64,000 bases of DNA from Shewanella gelidimarina (lineage in GTDB: Bacteria > Pseudomonadota > Gammaproteobacteria > Enterobacterales > Shewanellaceae): the NCBI RefSeq assembly GCF_023283945.1, contig NZ_JAKIKW010000001.1, positions 236,807 to 300,806 on the forward strand, read 5' to 3'. A program made the translations under genes and the position numbers. The notes under the pieces are model-generated. The model was not told where the DNA came from. It made no database searches and saw only the letters and a program-made list of their open reading frames with translations. The number at the start of each line of letters is the position of its first letter. Within the stretch, counting starts at the first letter, position 1. Below, piece after piece: positions 49,701 through 59,786 of this stretch.

Positions 49701-51253
49701 TACGGGGTAAAGAGTCGGGTACTCATATTGCTGATTTACTGCAACACGGCTTGAGCTGGACGGGCGAATGCACCGTGGCGTGCGCCAATGATCAGCTGTG
49801 CGCTGTTTGGCTTAACGTATCGTCTATTTTAAATGCCACTGGGGAAGCGACGCATTATGTGGTGGTGTTCTCTGATATTACTGATCGTAAGCGCACGGAA
49901 GCAGATCTTCGTCGTCTGGCTAATTATGATGTACTCACAGGTTTGCCAAATCGTTCTTTATTTTCGAGCAAATTATCTCAATCTATTTATCAGGCTGAAA
50001 AAGAGGGCGGTAAGCTCGCCTTGCTGTTCTTAGATTTAGATCGCTTTAAGCACGTTAACGATTCTTATGGTCATAGCATGGGCGATGCTTTGCTTGTGGA
50101 AGCCTCAAACCGCTTACAAGCGTTTATCACTAATGACAATGTTTTATGTCGCTTTGGTGGTGATGAGTTTGTTATTTTGCTGCGTAGCGATACGGAGCTC
50201 GATAGCATTAATCAACTCTGTGAACAGTTATTGGCCAGTATTCAAAAACCGTTTGATCTTTATGGGCGTGAGTTTTATATCTCAACCAGTATTGGCGTCA
50301 GCCTGTGGCCAGAAGACGCTAAGCAGCCTGAAACGCTGATCAAAAATGCCGATTTGGCCATGTATCATGCTAAAGATGAAGGTAAAGGTAACTTTAAATA
50401 TTATTCCCAAGAGCGTAATGCCGAGGCACTTTATCATTTACGGTTGGAGACGGATCTACGCAAAGCTATCGAAAGGAATGAATTTGAGCTTCACTTCCAA
50501 CCACAAATTGATATTTTACAGAATGATAAGCTTGTTGGAGTGGAAGCCTTATTGCGTTGGAACCACCCTCAAGATGGCTATGTACGTACCGACATTTTTA
50601 TCAAAGTCGCCGAAGCATGTGGGCTTATTGTTGATATTGATCGTTGGGTTATGCGTGAGGCTTGTCGCCATGGTGCCCGTTGGGCACAAATTTTAGATGA
50701 ACCGCTTAAAGTCTCAGTCAATATCTCAGCATTGCATTTTCGCCAGCCAGATTTTATTCATGGTGTCGAAAAAAGCTTGGCAGCAACCGGAATGCCAAAT
50801 CGTTCATTATCGTTGGAGATCACTGAAGGCGTATTGATGAAAGAGCTTGAAGTCGCTAAACAACACCTAAAAGAGCTTAAGAGTTTAGGGATTGATGTCG
50901 CGATTGATGATTTTGGGACGGGTTATTCCTCCTTGGCTTACTTACGTCATTTTGAAGTGAATACTTTAAAAATTGATCGCTCTTTCCTTATTGATATTGC
51001 GACTAATAAAGCCGATCAGGCCATTGCGAGTAGTATTATTGAGCTCGCAAGAAACTTAAAATTAGATGTTGTGGCTGAAGGCGTCGAAACTCATGAGCAG
51101 TTAGAGCAGGTCTTTAGCCGTGGCTGCTATGTCATCCAGGGGTATTACTTTGCCAAACCAATGTCAGGCACTGATTTAGATGCTTACATGGCGCTACGCT
51201 CAGAAGCCAGTTTACTGTCTAAAGCAGGGCAACAGATGACACCTATTGCCTAA
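46760..51253 (+). CDS. Propeller-sensor (Reg_prop/Y_Y_Y) PAS-GGDEF-EAL receptor
   Basis: 1497 residues. A signal peptide (ending ALASG) leads a long periplasmic part (about 30-690) of ligand-sensing propeller repeats (DISFDAHGFTWLATEEGLYR, FRDSNNRVWISSSKGFFEL, VDDTGLIWIGGSGDGVAVL). A Y_Y_Y domain (about 690-760) and a membrane helix (about 768-790, GLLLVVVLLLGLGIIFV) follow. Two PAS domains (about 810-930, 935-1055), a GGDEF domain (FGGDEF near 1131) and an EAL domain (VEALLRW, VNIS, LEITEG, IDDFGTGYSS, LKIDRSF, AEGVET) complete it. All catalytic motifs look intact. The propeller-Y_Y_Y sensor is better known in hybrid two-component systems. Ligand unknown. Confidence 0.92.
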   Translation: MRIRIIKKWFSLVILLISCATPALASGVVQRIFTASDGLINGTVWDISFDAHGFTWLATEEGLYRVSSTKIRRIDQVGLDSKLSDNLIHLVSPLSQRHLLVSSFYEIYLYDIYANTFTAFGSSTLFPEFEGLGIISQVEDDNGNRILLTREGELLRFNYRKMSLERVNFLSSNEDYPWRAISAISDNRLLVATEGRIEVRDEVGERVAVLPWPESDGRIEQIFRDSNNRVWISSSKGFFELIQQDLSIRKVTQLPYYITHIAEDQQGFFWLATRSGLFKWLPDAPSGQLYGNEIKQKSNIDYIHDIAVDDTGLIWIGGSGDGVAVLADKPDFLLEQFSKAAPYQLPDEVIWSIYADKEDVWFGTDAGLLLIDRQTKHPYFITPKNIDLNDSIYHIEPLDEQNILLSSTNGLSIVNKSTFHTQTFGDWMGGSGTLESKTVYDTYFDTLIKGRIWFATNRGLFFWEPGLAEPQYVSLSPDKSIVQLQIIKHVNRDSAQRLWLGGNRLLGYLDQQENFHAVTAPLVHGLDTTSVNTMKEVEPGLFWIGLKDRGAVEYNSQTGDVRSLTEEWKISCNSVYFIEEFEQYRIIGCPRSIIRFDTMTDEVIVVAAEDGFISDELNEGAVFVSPEGLYVGTPDGVMLLDVNKLKNRIVKDTILLESMEVYFEDRTEVNLLPQEGHRILPGAQLVSFQLARNNYLDEKPLQLQYRLRRDEDKTAGSYIYLDGQSQLNISGLDAGTHVLEIISVQNEVWSAAPFSFSFEVEMYWWQTAWFKGLLLVVVLLLGLGIIFVRQRQVMTFRGMNSALTESENRLKQALKGSNSELWEWHLETDIFRLENVGGLLSKQETQVHLKLGEFPIHNEDKSHVLTAWKDMLDERTDRFEVEYRYLRSDNLWGWVRVLGRPVERNGFNGKIERVAGIYTDITEQRQLKDDVYLLAQAFENTTEAVLIYDRDELIQVTNKAAQDILGFNANTLIGRSFAEVLRGKESGTHIADLLQHGLSWTGECTVACANDQLCAVWLNVSSILNATGEATHYVVVFSDITDRKRTEADLRRLANYDVLTGLPNRSLFSSKLSQSIYQAEKEGGKLALLFLDLDRFKHVNDSYGHSMGDALLVEASNRLQAFITNDNVLCRFGGDEFVILLRSDTELDSINQLCEQLLASIQKPFDLYGREFYISTSIGVSLWPEDAKQPETLIKNADLAMYHAKDEGKGNFKYYSQERNAEALYHLRLETDLRKAIERNEFELHFQPQIDILQNDKLVGVEALLRWNHPQDGYVRTDIFIKVAEACGLIVDIDRWVMREACRHGARWAQILDEPLKVSVNISALHFRQPDFIHGVEKSLAATGMPNRSLSLEITEGVLMKELEVAKQHLKELKSLGIDVAIDDFGTGYSSLAYLRHFEVNTLKIDRSFLIDIATNKADQAIASSIIELARNLKLDVVAEGVETHEQLEQVFSRGCYVIQGYYFAKPMSGTDLDAYMALRSEASLLSKAGQQMTPIA

Positions 51254-51317
51254 AGCTTGCACAAGTTAATTAAATACCCTACGTTAAAACATCATTAGAA
51301 GAGTTGAATAAGTCATT

Positions 51318-53534
51318 ATGATACATAGAATTATTATTCTTTGTTTGCTGGTATTCTTTCAGTCATTTGTTAGCGCTACAGAAAGGCCTAAGATAGGCCT
51401 TGTACTCAGTGGCGGTGGTGCCAAAGGTGCTGCGCATATTGGCGTGCTAAAAGTACTGGAAGAGAACAATATCCCGATTGATTACATCACTGGTACCAGT
51501 ATTGGCTCTTATGTCGGTGGCATGTATGCATTGGGTTATAGTGCTGCTGAAATTGAAGCTATTATGATGAATACCAATTGGGATAAGGGCTATTCAGATA
51601 CTATCCCGCGTGAAGAGCTTAGTTTTAAAGATAAAGAGATCCGCGACAAATATAATATCCCGGTTAACGTCGGCTATAGCGATAAGAAAGTTAAAACACC
51701 TGCGGGTTTTCTGCGTGGTCAGTCTATGTCGCAATTGCTGCGAAGCTCTACCAATCTGGTACATCAGTTTGGTCACTTCGATGATCTTTCAATCCCTTTT
51801 AGAGCCGTTGCAACTAATTTAGCGACTAGCCAAGCTGTTGTTTTAAGTGAAGGCAGCCTTGTGGCAGCGATGCAAGCCTCTGCGTCAGTTCCTGGTGCAC
51901 TTCAACCTGCGGTTATCAACGGTATGTTATTGGTCGATGGGGGCATCGCCAACAATATGCCAATAGATGTGGTTAAAGCGATGGGCGCAGACATTGTTAT
52001 TGCGGTCGATATTGGCTCGCCACTTGTCGGGAAAGAAGAACTCGATAGTGCCATTGCGGTGCTCAATCAGTTATCGACCATGCTCACTAATGCCAGCTCT
52101 GAGAGACAAAAAGCGTTATTGTCAGATGAAGATATTCTTATTAGGCCCAATATTGGTGAATTAAGTACCACCGATTTTAGCATCATGCCCATCGCTCTTC
52201 CCTTAGGAGAGATAGCGGCAAGAGAGCAATTAGATAAGCTAGGGAAATACAGTGTCTCTAAGCAGGAGTTTAGCGAGTACCTTGCTGCAAAACGCAGCAA
52301 GAGTAAGGTATGGCTCGATGAGTTGAACCGGCCTCTCATTAAAGTTATCTACGACAACGACTCTAAAGTAAGCGAAAAGTTACTTGCTGATAGCCTCAAT
52401 TTGGATGTGGGTGATCATGTCACCGTCCAAACCCTTGAGGCGGGTATCGCTAGGATCTATTCGTTGGACAAATTTGAGCGAGTAGATGCTGAGTTTGAAG
52501 ATACGCCTGATGGAAGAGTGCTAACCGTTTCGACCAAAGCAAAGTCTTGGGGACCGAACTATTTCCAATTAGGCTTTAGTTGGGAAGATGATTTCAGTCT
52601 CGATTCGGTGATTTCACTGGATGTGGCATACACCATGACCGACTTAACGGAAAATGGTGGTGAATGGCGCCATGAGATCTCGCTTGGGTTTGATAAATTA
52701 TTAGCTTCTGAGTTTTATCAGCCTTTAACAAAAGATCAAGATTATTTTAGTCGAGCACGGCTTGAGTATGAACTTAAGGATTGGAGCTTTTTCGAAGATA
52801 ACAGCCGCGTTCTTCAGCTTAAGCAAACAGCTTACCGAGCTGAAATTGGTATCGGTTTAAATTTCACTCAAAACGGCATGATAGAACTCGGACTATTGGG
52901 TGAGGTTGGTAGCTTAGACAATGATCTTTGGCAACTCGGTACGGTCGATTATGACAGTTACGGCGGTTACTTTAAATTTGCCTACGACGATCTCAATAGT
53001 ATTAATTTTCCGACATCGGGTAATCGTTTTACGTTAAATATGTACCTTAGAAAAGAGGGCTACGATCAGGATCTTGCTTCAGAGTCTTCTGACATGTCAT
53101 TACAAATTGAAGCAGATTGGCGTGGCGCTGTCGGTGTCGGTAACCATGCTTTCGTTGGTATAGCCTCATTTGCGACGGTCGATAAAGATGGTGCCTTCAC
53201 CGTCAATGTGTCTGAATTAGGCGGCTTCTTAAATCTTTCTGGTTACCATAAAAATGCCCTTTATGGCTCGCATAAAGTATTTGGTGCTTTTGTTTATCAA
53301 TACGATCTTGGTCGTGATGTGCTGGGTATGACGGAATATCCTTTGTATTTAGGCACCAGTCTCGAAGCTGGTAACGTCTGGAATCAAAAAGATAATGTGT
53401 CATTAGATGATCTTATTTATGCAGGCAGTATTTTCCTTGGTATTGACACTAGCGTTGGGCCAGCGGCATTTGGCTTTGGTGCTTCAGATGATGGTGAAAA
53501 AACGGTATTTCTGTTTATTGGTAAGAACTGGTAA
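51318..53534 (+). CDS. Patatin-like phospholipase with outer-membrane barrel (type Vd, PlpD-like)
   Basis: 738 residues with a signal peptide ending near SATE. The patatin domain has the GGGAKGAAH oxyanion loop near 33, nucleophile GTSIG (Ser about 60) and the DGG of VDGGIANNMP near 206. A POTRA-like segment (about 330-405) leads to a C-terminal beta-barrel with alternating aromatic strands, ending in FLFIGKNW, a typical outer-membrane terminal signature. This layout is that of PlpD-type autotransporters, in which the barrel exports the lipase. Substrate is unknown. Confidence 0.87.
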   Translation: MIHRIIILCLLVFFQSFVSATERPKIGLVLSGGGAKGAAHIGVLKVLEENNIPIDYITGTSIGSYVGGMYALGYSAAEIEAIMMNTNWDKGYSDTIPREELSFKDKEIRDKYNIPVNVGYSDKKVKTPAGFLRGQSMSQLLRSSTNLVHQFGHFDDLSIPFRAVATNLATSQAVVLSEGSLVAAMQASASVPGALQPAVINGMLLVDGGIANNMPIDVVKAMGADIVIAVDIGSPLVGKEELDSAIAVLNQLSTMLTNASSERQKALLSDEDILIRPNIGELSTTDFSIMPIALPLGEIAAREQLDKLGKYSVSKQEFSEYLAAKRSKSKVWLDELNRPLIKVIYDNDSKVSEKLLADSLNLDVGDHVTVQTLEAGIARIYSLDKFERVDAEFEDTPDGRVLTVSTKAKSWGPNYFQLGFSWEDDFSLDSVISLDVAYTMTDLTENGGEWRHEISLGFDKLLASEFYQPLTKDQDYFSRARLEYELKDWSFFEDNSRVLQLKQTAYRAEIGIGLNFTQNGMIELGLLGEVGSLDNDLWQLGTVDYDSYGGYFKFAYDDLNSINFPTSGNRFTLNMYLRKEGYDQDLASESSDMSLQIEADWRGAVGVGNHAFVGIASFATVDKDGAFTVNVSELGGFLNLSGYHKNALYGSHKVFGAFVYQYDLGRDVLGMTEYPLYLGTSLEAGNVWNQKDNVSLDDLIYAGSIFLGIDTSVGPAAFGFGASDDGEKTVFLFIGKNW

Positions 53535-53689
53535 TCAAGAAGTGAGCGGCTTTAGGCCGCTTGAAATAACATTCATATAATGTGACAAAAACGGGCTTAA
53601 TAGTCTAAAACATAGAGAGCAATATGAATTAAACGATTGTTTTTACGAAAAGTAGAAGCAATTTTTAAAGGACTAAATCGGGGATAAAT

Positions 53690-55747
53690 ATGAATAAGGT
53701 AAGTCAATTAGCATTGTGCGTAGCATTAACATTAGGTGTTGCAGCATGTGGCAGCAGCGATAAAGACGGTATTACAGAAAGTACCACTTCAATGGTTGTT
53801 TCTGGAGTTGAAAAAGCCAACTTTGACCCTGCAGTGCGTCATCAAGATGATTTCTACTACAGCGTGAATGGCACTTGGTTAGCGAACACACCTATCCCTG
53901 CTGATAAATCTAATTACGGTTCATTTTCCGTTCTTTATGAACAAAGCCAAGAAGCACTTAAAAAAATTATTGATGCCGCAGCTGCTAAGCCAAACAAGGC
54001 AAAAGGCAGCAGTGAGCAAAAAGTGGGTGACTTTTATGCGAGCTTCATGGATACCGACGCCATTGAGGGGTTAGGGATCTCACCGCTAAAAGATCAGCTG
54101 TCAGATATTGCCTTTGCATCAACTCACAACGATATAGCGACCTTAATGGGCAGTTTATTGGTGCATGGTTCAACGGTACCATTCGGTTTTTACGTCAATA
54201 ACGATGCTAAAAATTCGAGCCAATATGGGGTCTATCTGTATCAATCAGGTCTCACCTTGCCAGATAGAGATTACTACCTAAAAGATGATGAGAAATTTAC
54301 TGCCAATCGTGCAGCATTAATTCAATATGTCGATGATCTAATGGCCAAAGCGGGCTATAGCAATCCAAAGCGCGCGAGCGAAAGTGTGGCTAAAATTGAA
54401 AAATTTATCGCCGCAAGTCAATGGAGCCGTGTTGAATCGCGTGATGCCAATAAAAGTTATAACAAGATGGACCGTCAACAGCTGCAAGATTTAGTTGAAG
54501 GTTTTGACTTTGTGCAGTTCTCAGCGGGAGCAGACATCGACAAAGTGACGGACGTGATTGTGCGTCAGCCATCTTACTTTGAAAAGTTTGGCAAAGAATT
54601 TAATCAATTTAGCGTGTCCGAGTGGCAAGACTATTTAGCTTTTCATCTGGTGGATGATTACGCAGAACTATTGAGTAAAGATTTCGTTGATCTCCATTTT
54701 GCTTTCCATGGTAATACCTTAATGGGTATTGAAGAGCAGAAGCCTCGTTGGAAGAAGGGTGTTGATGCCGCTGACCAAGTGATTGGTGAGTTGGTGGGCG
54801 AAGAGTATGTTAAGCAAAACTTTAAGCCCGAAGCTAAAGCCAAAATGGAAGAGATGATCCAAAACCTGATCAAAGGGTTTGAGGTCAGCATTAATGAACT
54901 GGAGTGGATGACGCCTGAAACTAAGCTCGCAGCTCAAGAAAAATTGGCGAAGTTTACCTATAAGATTGGCTACCCTGATAAGTGGAAAGATTATACGGCA
55001 CTCGACATTGAAGCTAACGACTTAGTCGGCAACTATCAACGCTATGCTCAATTTGAGTACAAAGCGATGTTAGCTAAATTGGGTCAACCGATTGATCGTA
55101 CTGAGTGGCATATGACGCCACAAACGGTGAACGCTTACTATAGCCCTGTGATGAATGAAATAGTGTTCCCTGCCGCAATTTTGCAGCCACCATTCTTTAA
55201 TATGGATGCTGATGATGCGATTAACTATGGTGGCATCGGTGCTGTTATCGGTCATGAGATCAGCCATGGTTTTGATGATCAAGGCGCTAAATATGATGGT
55301 GACGGTAACCTTCGCGATTGGTGGTCAGATAAAGACCGTGAAGAGTTCCAAAAGCGTGCCGCGCAGTTGTCAAAGCAGTACGCAGGTTATGAAGCCATGC
55401 CGGGTAAGTTCGTTAATGGTGATTTAACCTTAGGCGAAAACATTGGCGACTTAGGCGGTTTAACCGTGGCTGCTCGCTCTTATGCGATGAGCCTTAATGG
55501 TAAACCATCGCCGGTAATAGAAGGCTTAACGGGTGAACAACGCTTGTTCATTGGTTGGTCTCAAGTCTGGCGTCGTAACTACCGAGATGAAGAGCTTGGC
55601 CGCCGTTTAATGACCGATTCACATTCACCGAGCCATTTCCGCGCTATGGGGACACCACGTAATATCCCCGCTTTCTATGAAGCATTTGATTTGAAAGAGG
55701 GCGATAAGATGTTCTTAAGCGAAAGTGATCGCGTTAAGATTTGGTAA
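53690..55747 (+). CDS. M13-family metallopeptidase lipoprotein (PepO/neprilysin-like)
   Basis: 685 residues; lipobox LGVAAC with Cys near residue 20. The M13 signatures are NAYYSPVMNEIVFPAAILQPPFF near 482, zinc motif IGHEISHGFDD near 522 and the ENIGDLGG Glu ligand near 583. It cleaves oligopeptides in the periplasm or at the outer membrane. The 30 or so residues after the Cys are polar linker. It stands alone, with a terminator 30 bases downstream. Confidence 0.93.
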   Translation: MNKVSQLALCVALTLGVAACGSSDKDGITESTTSMVVSGVEKANFDPAVRHQDDFYYSVNGTWLANTPIPADKSNYGSFSVLYEQSQEALKKIIDAAAAKPNKAKGSSEQKVGDFYASFMDTDAIEGLGISPLKDQLSDIAFASTHNDIATLMGSLLVHGSTVPFGFYVNNDAKNSSQYGVYLYQSGLTLPDRDYYLKDDEKFTANRAALIQYVDDLMAKAGYSNPKRASESVAKIEKFIAASQWSRVESRDANKSYNKMDRQQLQDLVEGFDFVQFSAGADIDKVTDVIVRQPSYFEKFGKEFNQFSVSEWQDYLAFHLVDDYAELLSKDFVDLHFAFHGNTLMGIEEQKPRWKKGVDAADQVIGELVGEEYVKQNFKPEAKAKMEEMIQNLIKGFEVSINELEWMTPETKLAAQEKLAKFTYKIGYPDKWKDYTALDIEANDLVGNYQRYAQFEYKAMLAKLGQPIDRTEWHMTPQTVNAYYSPVMNEIVFPAAILQPPFFNMDADDAINYGGIGAVIGHEISHGFDDQGAKYDGDGNLRDWWSDKDREEFQKRAAQLSKQYAGYEAMPGKFVNGDLTLGENIGDLGGLTVAARSYAMSLNGKPSPVIEGLTGEQRLFIGWSQVWRRNYRDEELGRRLMTDSHSPSHFRAMGTPRNIPAFYEAFDLKEGDKMFLSESDRVKIW

Positions 55748-55776
55748 GCCAAGATTAGATACCAATCTCAATAAGT

Positions 55777-55804
55777 AAAAAGCCCATCTTTCGATGGGCT
55801 TTTT
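55777..55804. terminator. Bidirectional terminator after the M13 peptidase gene
   Basis: AAAAAGCCCATC-TTTC-GATGGGCTTTTT, perfect stem with flanking A- and T-runs. A lone TACCAATC element end lies just before it, near 55759. Confidence 0.88.
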
Positions 55805-55833
55805 AATGGAACAAAGCAAGATAATGACTAGAA

Positions 55834-55953
55834 TGCGTTACGAGCTTTTCGCTTAGACTGCTAAGCATTATCGCTCAAGCCTTGTACTAAAATCATTATT
55901 CCTTACGGGAAAGAGTCGAACAAAAACTAAGCTCGAAAGATCAACAGCCCCTA
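55834..55953. mobile_element. Family B element, internally deleted copy (120 bp)
   Basis: Matches the right part of the 9449-9715 copy, from GCGTTACGAGCTTTTCGCTTAG to the terminal GAAAGATCAACAGCCCCTA. The left inverted repeat is missing; only a TAG-like stub precedes the match, so it is a deletion derivative that can no longer move. Confidence 0.8.
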
Positions 55954-55977
55954 AACATCAGTTCTTAGTTCTTTGAA

Positions 55978-56643
55978 TTAGTGTTGCGCAGCGAGAAAGT
56001 CAGGCAGTTGCGCTAAGCTCGCTAACTGATGATGAGCTATGACCCACTTCGCTAAACCCGCCAATTTGGGCTCAGGGATGGCAATTGTTTGCATATTGGC
56101 AGCGCGGGCTGCGACCAATCCATTAAATGAATCCTCAATCGCTAAGCAATGGATAGGATCAATATTGAGCGCGGCAGCGCAATTTAAGTAGACCTCTGGA
56201 TGCGGCTTACCATAGGTTAAATATTCAGCAGACTTAATGGCTTGAAAATATGAACCTATGGCTAGCTTGTTTAAAACAGCATTAATAATATCGCTAGAAG
56301 AGGAGGTCGCCAGGCCGATTTTAAGGCCGTGTTCTTGGCAAGTTTTAAGCGCAGTGATGACGCCTTGCATAGGCGTACCTTCGACTAAAATATGCTTGAT
56401 AACTTGCTCTACAATGGCTTGGGCTGTTTGTGCATTGTCATAATTAGGCCAAGGAAAGCGGGCATACCAAAATGCGACGACGTGATCGATTCTTAGTCCC
56501 GTCGTTTCGACAGTATCTTCAATTGAGATGTTTAAACCGAGCTCCGACATCACCTTATGCTCGGCAATTTGCCATACAGGTTCAGAGTCAATTAGCACTC
56601 CATCCATGTCGAAAATAACGGCTTTTAACTCAGGTGTGGTCAT
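55978..56643 (-). CDS. HAD-superfamily phosphatase, YniC/HxpB-like
   Basis: 221 residues. HAD motifs: I, VIFDMDGVLIDSEP near 9-22; II, LATSSSS near 114; III, the Lys of YGKPHPEVY near 147; IV, AIEDSFNGL near 171. The beta-phosphoglucomutase-like cap matches sugar-phosphate phosphatases such as E. coli YniC (hexitol/2-deoxyglucose-6-phosphatase). The frame reaches 56742, but GGAG five bases before the ATG at 56643 decides the start. Confidence 0.85.
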   Translation of the reverse strand: MTTPELKAVIFDMDGVLIDSEPVWQIAEHKVMSELGLNISIEDTVETTGLRIDHVVAFWYARFPWPNYDNAQTAQAIVEQVIKHILVEGTPMQGVITALKTCQEHGLKIGLATSSSSDIINAVLNKLAIGSYFQAIKSAEYLTYGKPHPEVYLNCAAALNIDPIHCLAIEDSFNGLVAARAANMQTIAIPEPKLAGLAKWVIAHHQLASLAQLPDFLAAQH

Positions 56644-57043
56644 AAGTCTCCAATTATGTTCATTATAACCTTGGTGAATAGTAGTGGTTAATTCTAGTAA
56701 ATATTCAAATAATGCTAAGGTGAATGGCGTATTTAACGACATCGATGGCGAGCTATCACTAATATTAACATCAGTTTGTTATTACTTAACTCTTTGAATA
56801 AAGTAACGAATAAATTCAGTTAACACTATGGTCTAGTTTTATTTTTGGGATTAACCGCTTAAAGTGTGACCATCTTGCTTCTTGAGCATGATTTATCACT
56901 TGTCCAAGTGTGATCTGATTCATACTTTTGCAAAGCTGTAGTATAATACGCCTCGAAATAAGGGTCGAGCCTGCCGAGTCGTCAGTTCCAATGTGAAGAC
57001 GAGCAGTTTCGTTGTGAGAACGCCAAAAAAGAGGAATATTGCC

Positions 57044-59641
57044 ATGCTAGAAGCATATCGTAAACACGTCGCAGAACGTGCTTCAGAGGGCGTAGTCCCT
57101 AAGCCATTAGATGCCCAACAAGTGGCACTACTAGTCGAATTGGTAAAGAATCCACCTGCAGGTGAAGAAGCGTTTCTTCTTGATCTGATTGAAAACCGTA
57201 TCCCACCAGGTGTTGATGAAGCTGCATATGTAAAAGCAGGCTTTTTAGATGCCGTCGCCAAAGGCGAAGTCTCATCAAGCATTCTGTCATCTGCGCGAGC
57301 TGTTGAGCTGCTTGGTACTATGATGGGAGGCTATAACATTGAGCCGCTTATTGCTCAGTTAGATAACGATGCTCAAGCCCCACTGGCTGTTAAAGCGTTA
57401 TCTCACACGTTATTGATGTTTGATTCTTTCCATGACGTAGTGGAAAAAATGCAGGCGGGTAACGACTACGCTAAGCAAGTTGTTCACGCATGGGCTGACG
57501 CTAAATGGTTCCTGTCGCGTCCTAAGCTTGCCGAAAAGATTTCTCTGACCGTCTTTAAAGTGTCAGGCGAAACCAATACCGATGATTTGTCACCTGCACC
57601 AGATGCATGGTCACGTCCTGACATTCCTTTGCACGCATTAGCGATGCTAAAGAATGCTCGTGAGGGTATTGTCCCTGATGAAGCCGGTACTGTTGGTCCA
57701 ATTAAAGAGATAGCGTCACTTAAAACTAAGGGTTTCCCATTGGTTTATGTCGGTGATGTTGTTGGTACTGGTTCTTCACGTAAATCAGCGACTAACTCAG
57801 TGCTTTGGTTCATGGGTGATGATATCCCTAATGTGCCTAACAAGCGTGCGGGTGGTTTCTGTTTAGGTGGCAAGATCGCACCCATCTTTTTCAATACCAT
57901 GGAAGATGCTGGCGCGTTGCCTATTGAGCTAGACGTAGACAAAATGAACATGGGTGATGTTATTGATATCTACCCATACGAAGGCGTTGTTAAGCGTCAC
58001 GATAGCGATGAAGTTATCTCTGAATTTTCGCTAAAGACCGAAGTGTTGATGGACGAAGTTCGTGCTGGTGGTCGTATTCCATTGATCATTGGCCGTGGTC
58101 TTACTGATCGTGCTCGTGAAACACTCGGCGTTGAAGCTTCTACTGAATTTGTGCGTCCAAAAGATGTGGCTGATACTGGTAAGGGCTTTACCCTTGCACA
58201 GAAAATGGTCGGCAAGGCGTGCGGTGTTAGTGGTATTCGTCCAGGCCAATACTGTGAACCTAAGATGTCATCTGTGGGTTCGCAAGATACTACGGGTCCT
58301 ATGACGCGTGATGAGCTAAAAGATCTCGCCTGTCTTGGTTTCAGTGCTGATTTGACGATGCAGTCTTTCTGCCACACAGCCGCTTATCCAAAGCCTATTG
58401 ATGTGAACACACATCATACTCTGCCTGATTTCATCATGAATCGTGGCGGTGTTTCTCTGCGTCCAGGTGATGGAGTGATCCACTCATGGTTGAACCGTAT
58501 GTTGTTGCCAGATACTGTTGGTACTGGCGGGGATTCACATACTCGCTTCCCAATTGGTATCTCATTCCCAGCAGGTTCAGGTCTGGTCGCATTTGCTGCG
58601 GCAACAGGCGTCATGCCACTGGATATGCCTGAGTCGATTTTAGTGCGCTTTAAAGGCGAAATGCAACCGGGTATGACGTTACGTGACTTGGTACATTCTA
58701 TTCCGCTTAAAGCCATTGAGATGGGTCTGTTGACGGTAGAGAAGAAAGGTAAGATCAACGCCTTCTCTGGTCGTGTATTAGAGATTGAAGGTCTTGAACA
58801 ACTTAAGGTTGAGCAAGCGTTTGAGCTTTCTGATGCATCCGCTGAGCGCAGTGCTGCGGGTTGTACGATTAAGCTTGATAAAGAACCCATCATTGAATAT
58901 CTAAACTCTAACATCGTGATGTTGAAGTGGATGATTAGCGAGGGTTATGGCGATCGTCGCACTATTGAACGTCGTGTGATTGCGATGCAAGAGTGGTTAG
59001 CAAATCCTGAGTTAATGGAAGCTGACAGCGATGCTGAATATGCAGAAATTATCGAAATCGATTTGAGCGAAATCAAAGAACCTATTCTTTGTGCGCCAAA
59101 CGATCCAGATGATGCCGTGTTACTTTCATCAGTGGTTGATACTAAGATTGACGAAGTCTTCGTTGGTTCTTGTATGACTAACATCGGTCACTTCCGTGCA
59201 ACCGGTAAGATGCTGGAGAAATTTGCCACGACTCTGCCTACACGTTTGTGGATTGCGCCTCCAACTAAGATGGATCGCGATCAACTTACTGAAGAGGGCT
59301 ATTACGCTATCTTCGGTCGTGTTGGTGCTCGTATTGAGATCCCTGGATGTTCACTGTGTATGGGTAACCAAGCACGTGTTGCTGAAGGTGCAACGGTAGT
59401 TTCTACTTCTACCCGTAACTTCCCCAACCGTCTTGGTACTGGTGCTAATGTATATTTGGCGTCAGCTGAGCTGGCGGCTGTTGCAGCGTTACTCGGTCGT
59501 TTACCATCGCCTGATGAGTACCAGACATACGCTAAAGAGTTAGATGCAACTGCAGCTGATACTTATCGTTATCTGAACTTCGATCAAATTGCATCGTACA
59601 CAGAAAAAGCGAGTGAAGTTATCTTCCAGTCTGCTGTTTAA
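57044..59641 (+). CDS. acnB: Aconitate hydratase B
   Basis: 865 residues, the same as E. coli AcnB. N-terminal HEAT-like domain from [13 protein letters not shown], then the swivel domain (about 160-370) before the catalytic [4Fe-4S] domains, the AcnB order. Cluster cysteines are in SFCHTAAYP-type and [15 protein letters not shown] segments (Cys near 769 and 772). TCA cycle and 2-methylcitrate cycle enzyme. The frame reaches 56993, but GAGGAA before the ATG at 57044 and the conserved start decide. Confidence 0.96.
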   Translation: MLEAYRKHVAERASEGVVPKPLDAQQVALLVELVKNPPAGEEAFLLDLIENRIPPGVDEAAYVKAGFLDAVAKGEVSSSILSSARAVELLGTMMGGYNIEPLIAQLDNDAQAPLAVKALSHTLLMFDSFHDVVEKMQAGNDYAKQVVHAWADAKWFLSRPKLAEKISLTVFKVSGETNTDDLSPAPDAWSRPDIPLHALAMLKNAREGIVPDEAGTVGPIKEIASLKTKGFPLVYVGDVVGTGSSRKSATNSVLWFMGDDIPNVPNKRAGGFCLGGKIAPIFFNTMEDAGALPIELDVDKMNMGDVIDIYPYEGVVKRHDSDEVISEFSLKTEVLMDEVRAGGRIPLIIGRGLTDRARETLGVEASTEFVRPKDVADTGKGFTLAQKMVGKACGVSGIRPGQYCEPKMSSVGSQDTTGPMTRDELKDLACLGFSADLTMQSFCHTAAYPKPIDVNTHHTLPDFIMNRGGVSLRPGDGVIHSWLNRMLLPDTVGTGGDSHTRFPIGISFPAGSGLVAFAAATGVMPLDMPESILVRFKGEMQPGMTLRDLVHSIPLKAIEMGLLTVEKKGKINAFSGRVLEIEGLEQLKVEQAFELSDASAERSAAGCTIKLDKEPIIEYLNSNIVMLKWMISEGYGDRRTIERRVIAMQEWLANPELMEADSDAEYAEIIEIDLSEIKEPILCAPNDPDDAVLLSSVVDTKIDEVFVGSCMTNIGHFRATGKMLEKFATTLPTRLWIAPPTKMDRDQLTEEGYYAIFGRVGARIEIPGCSLCMGNQARVAEGATVVSTSTRNFPNRLGTGANVYLASAELAAVAALLGRLPSPDEYQTYAKELDATAADTYRYLNFDQIASYTEKASEVIFQSAV

Positions 59642-59664
59642 GATGTAAATTTGTGTCTAGTACG

Positions 59665-59695
59665 AAAAAGGCCAGCTAATTAGCTGGCCTTTTTT
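59665..59695. terminator. Terminator after acnB
   Basis: AAAAAGGCCAGCTA-AT-TAGCTGGCCTTTTTT, perfect; works in both directions (rsd ends downstream on the other strand). Confidence 0.9.
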
Positions 59696-59786
59696 ATGAT
59701 TCATTTACAACTTATAGACAATAAGCACCTTAGGGGTATAGGCAGATATTGCTCAGTACCGCAAATTTCAAATACTTAGTGACTGA

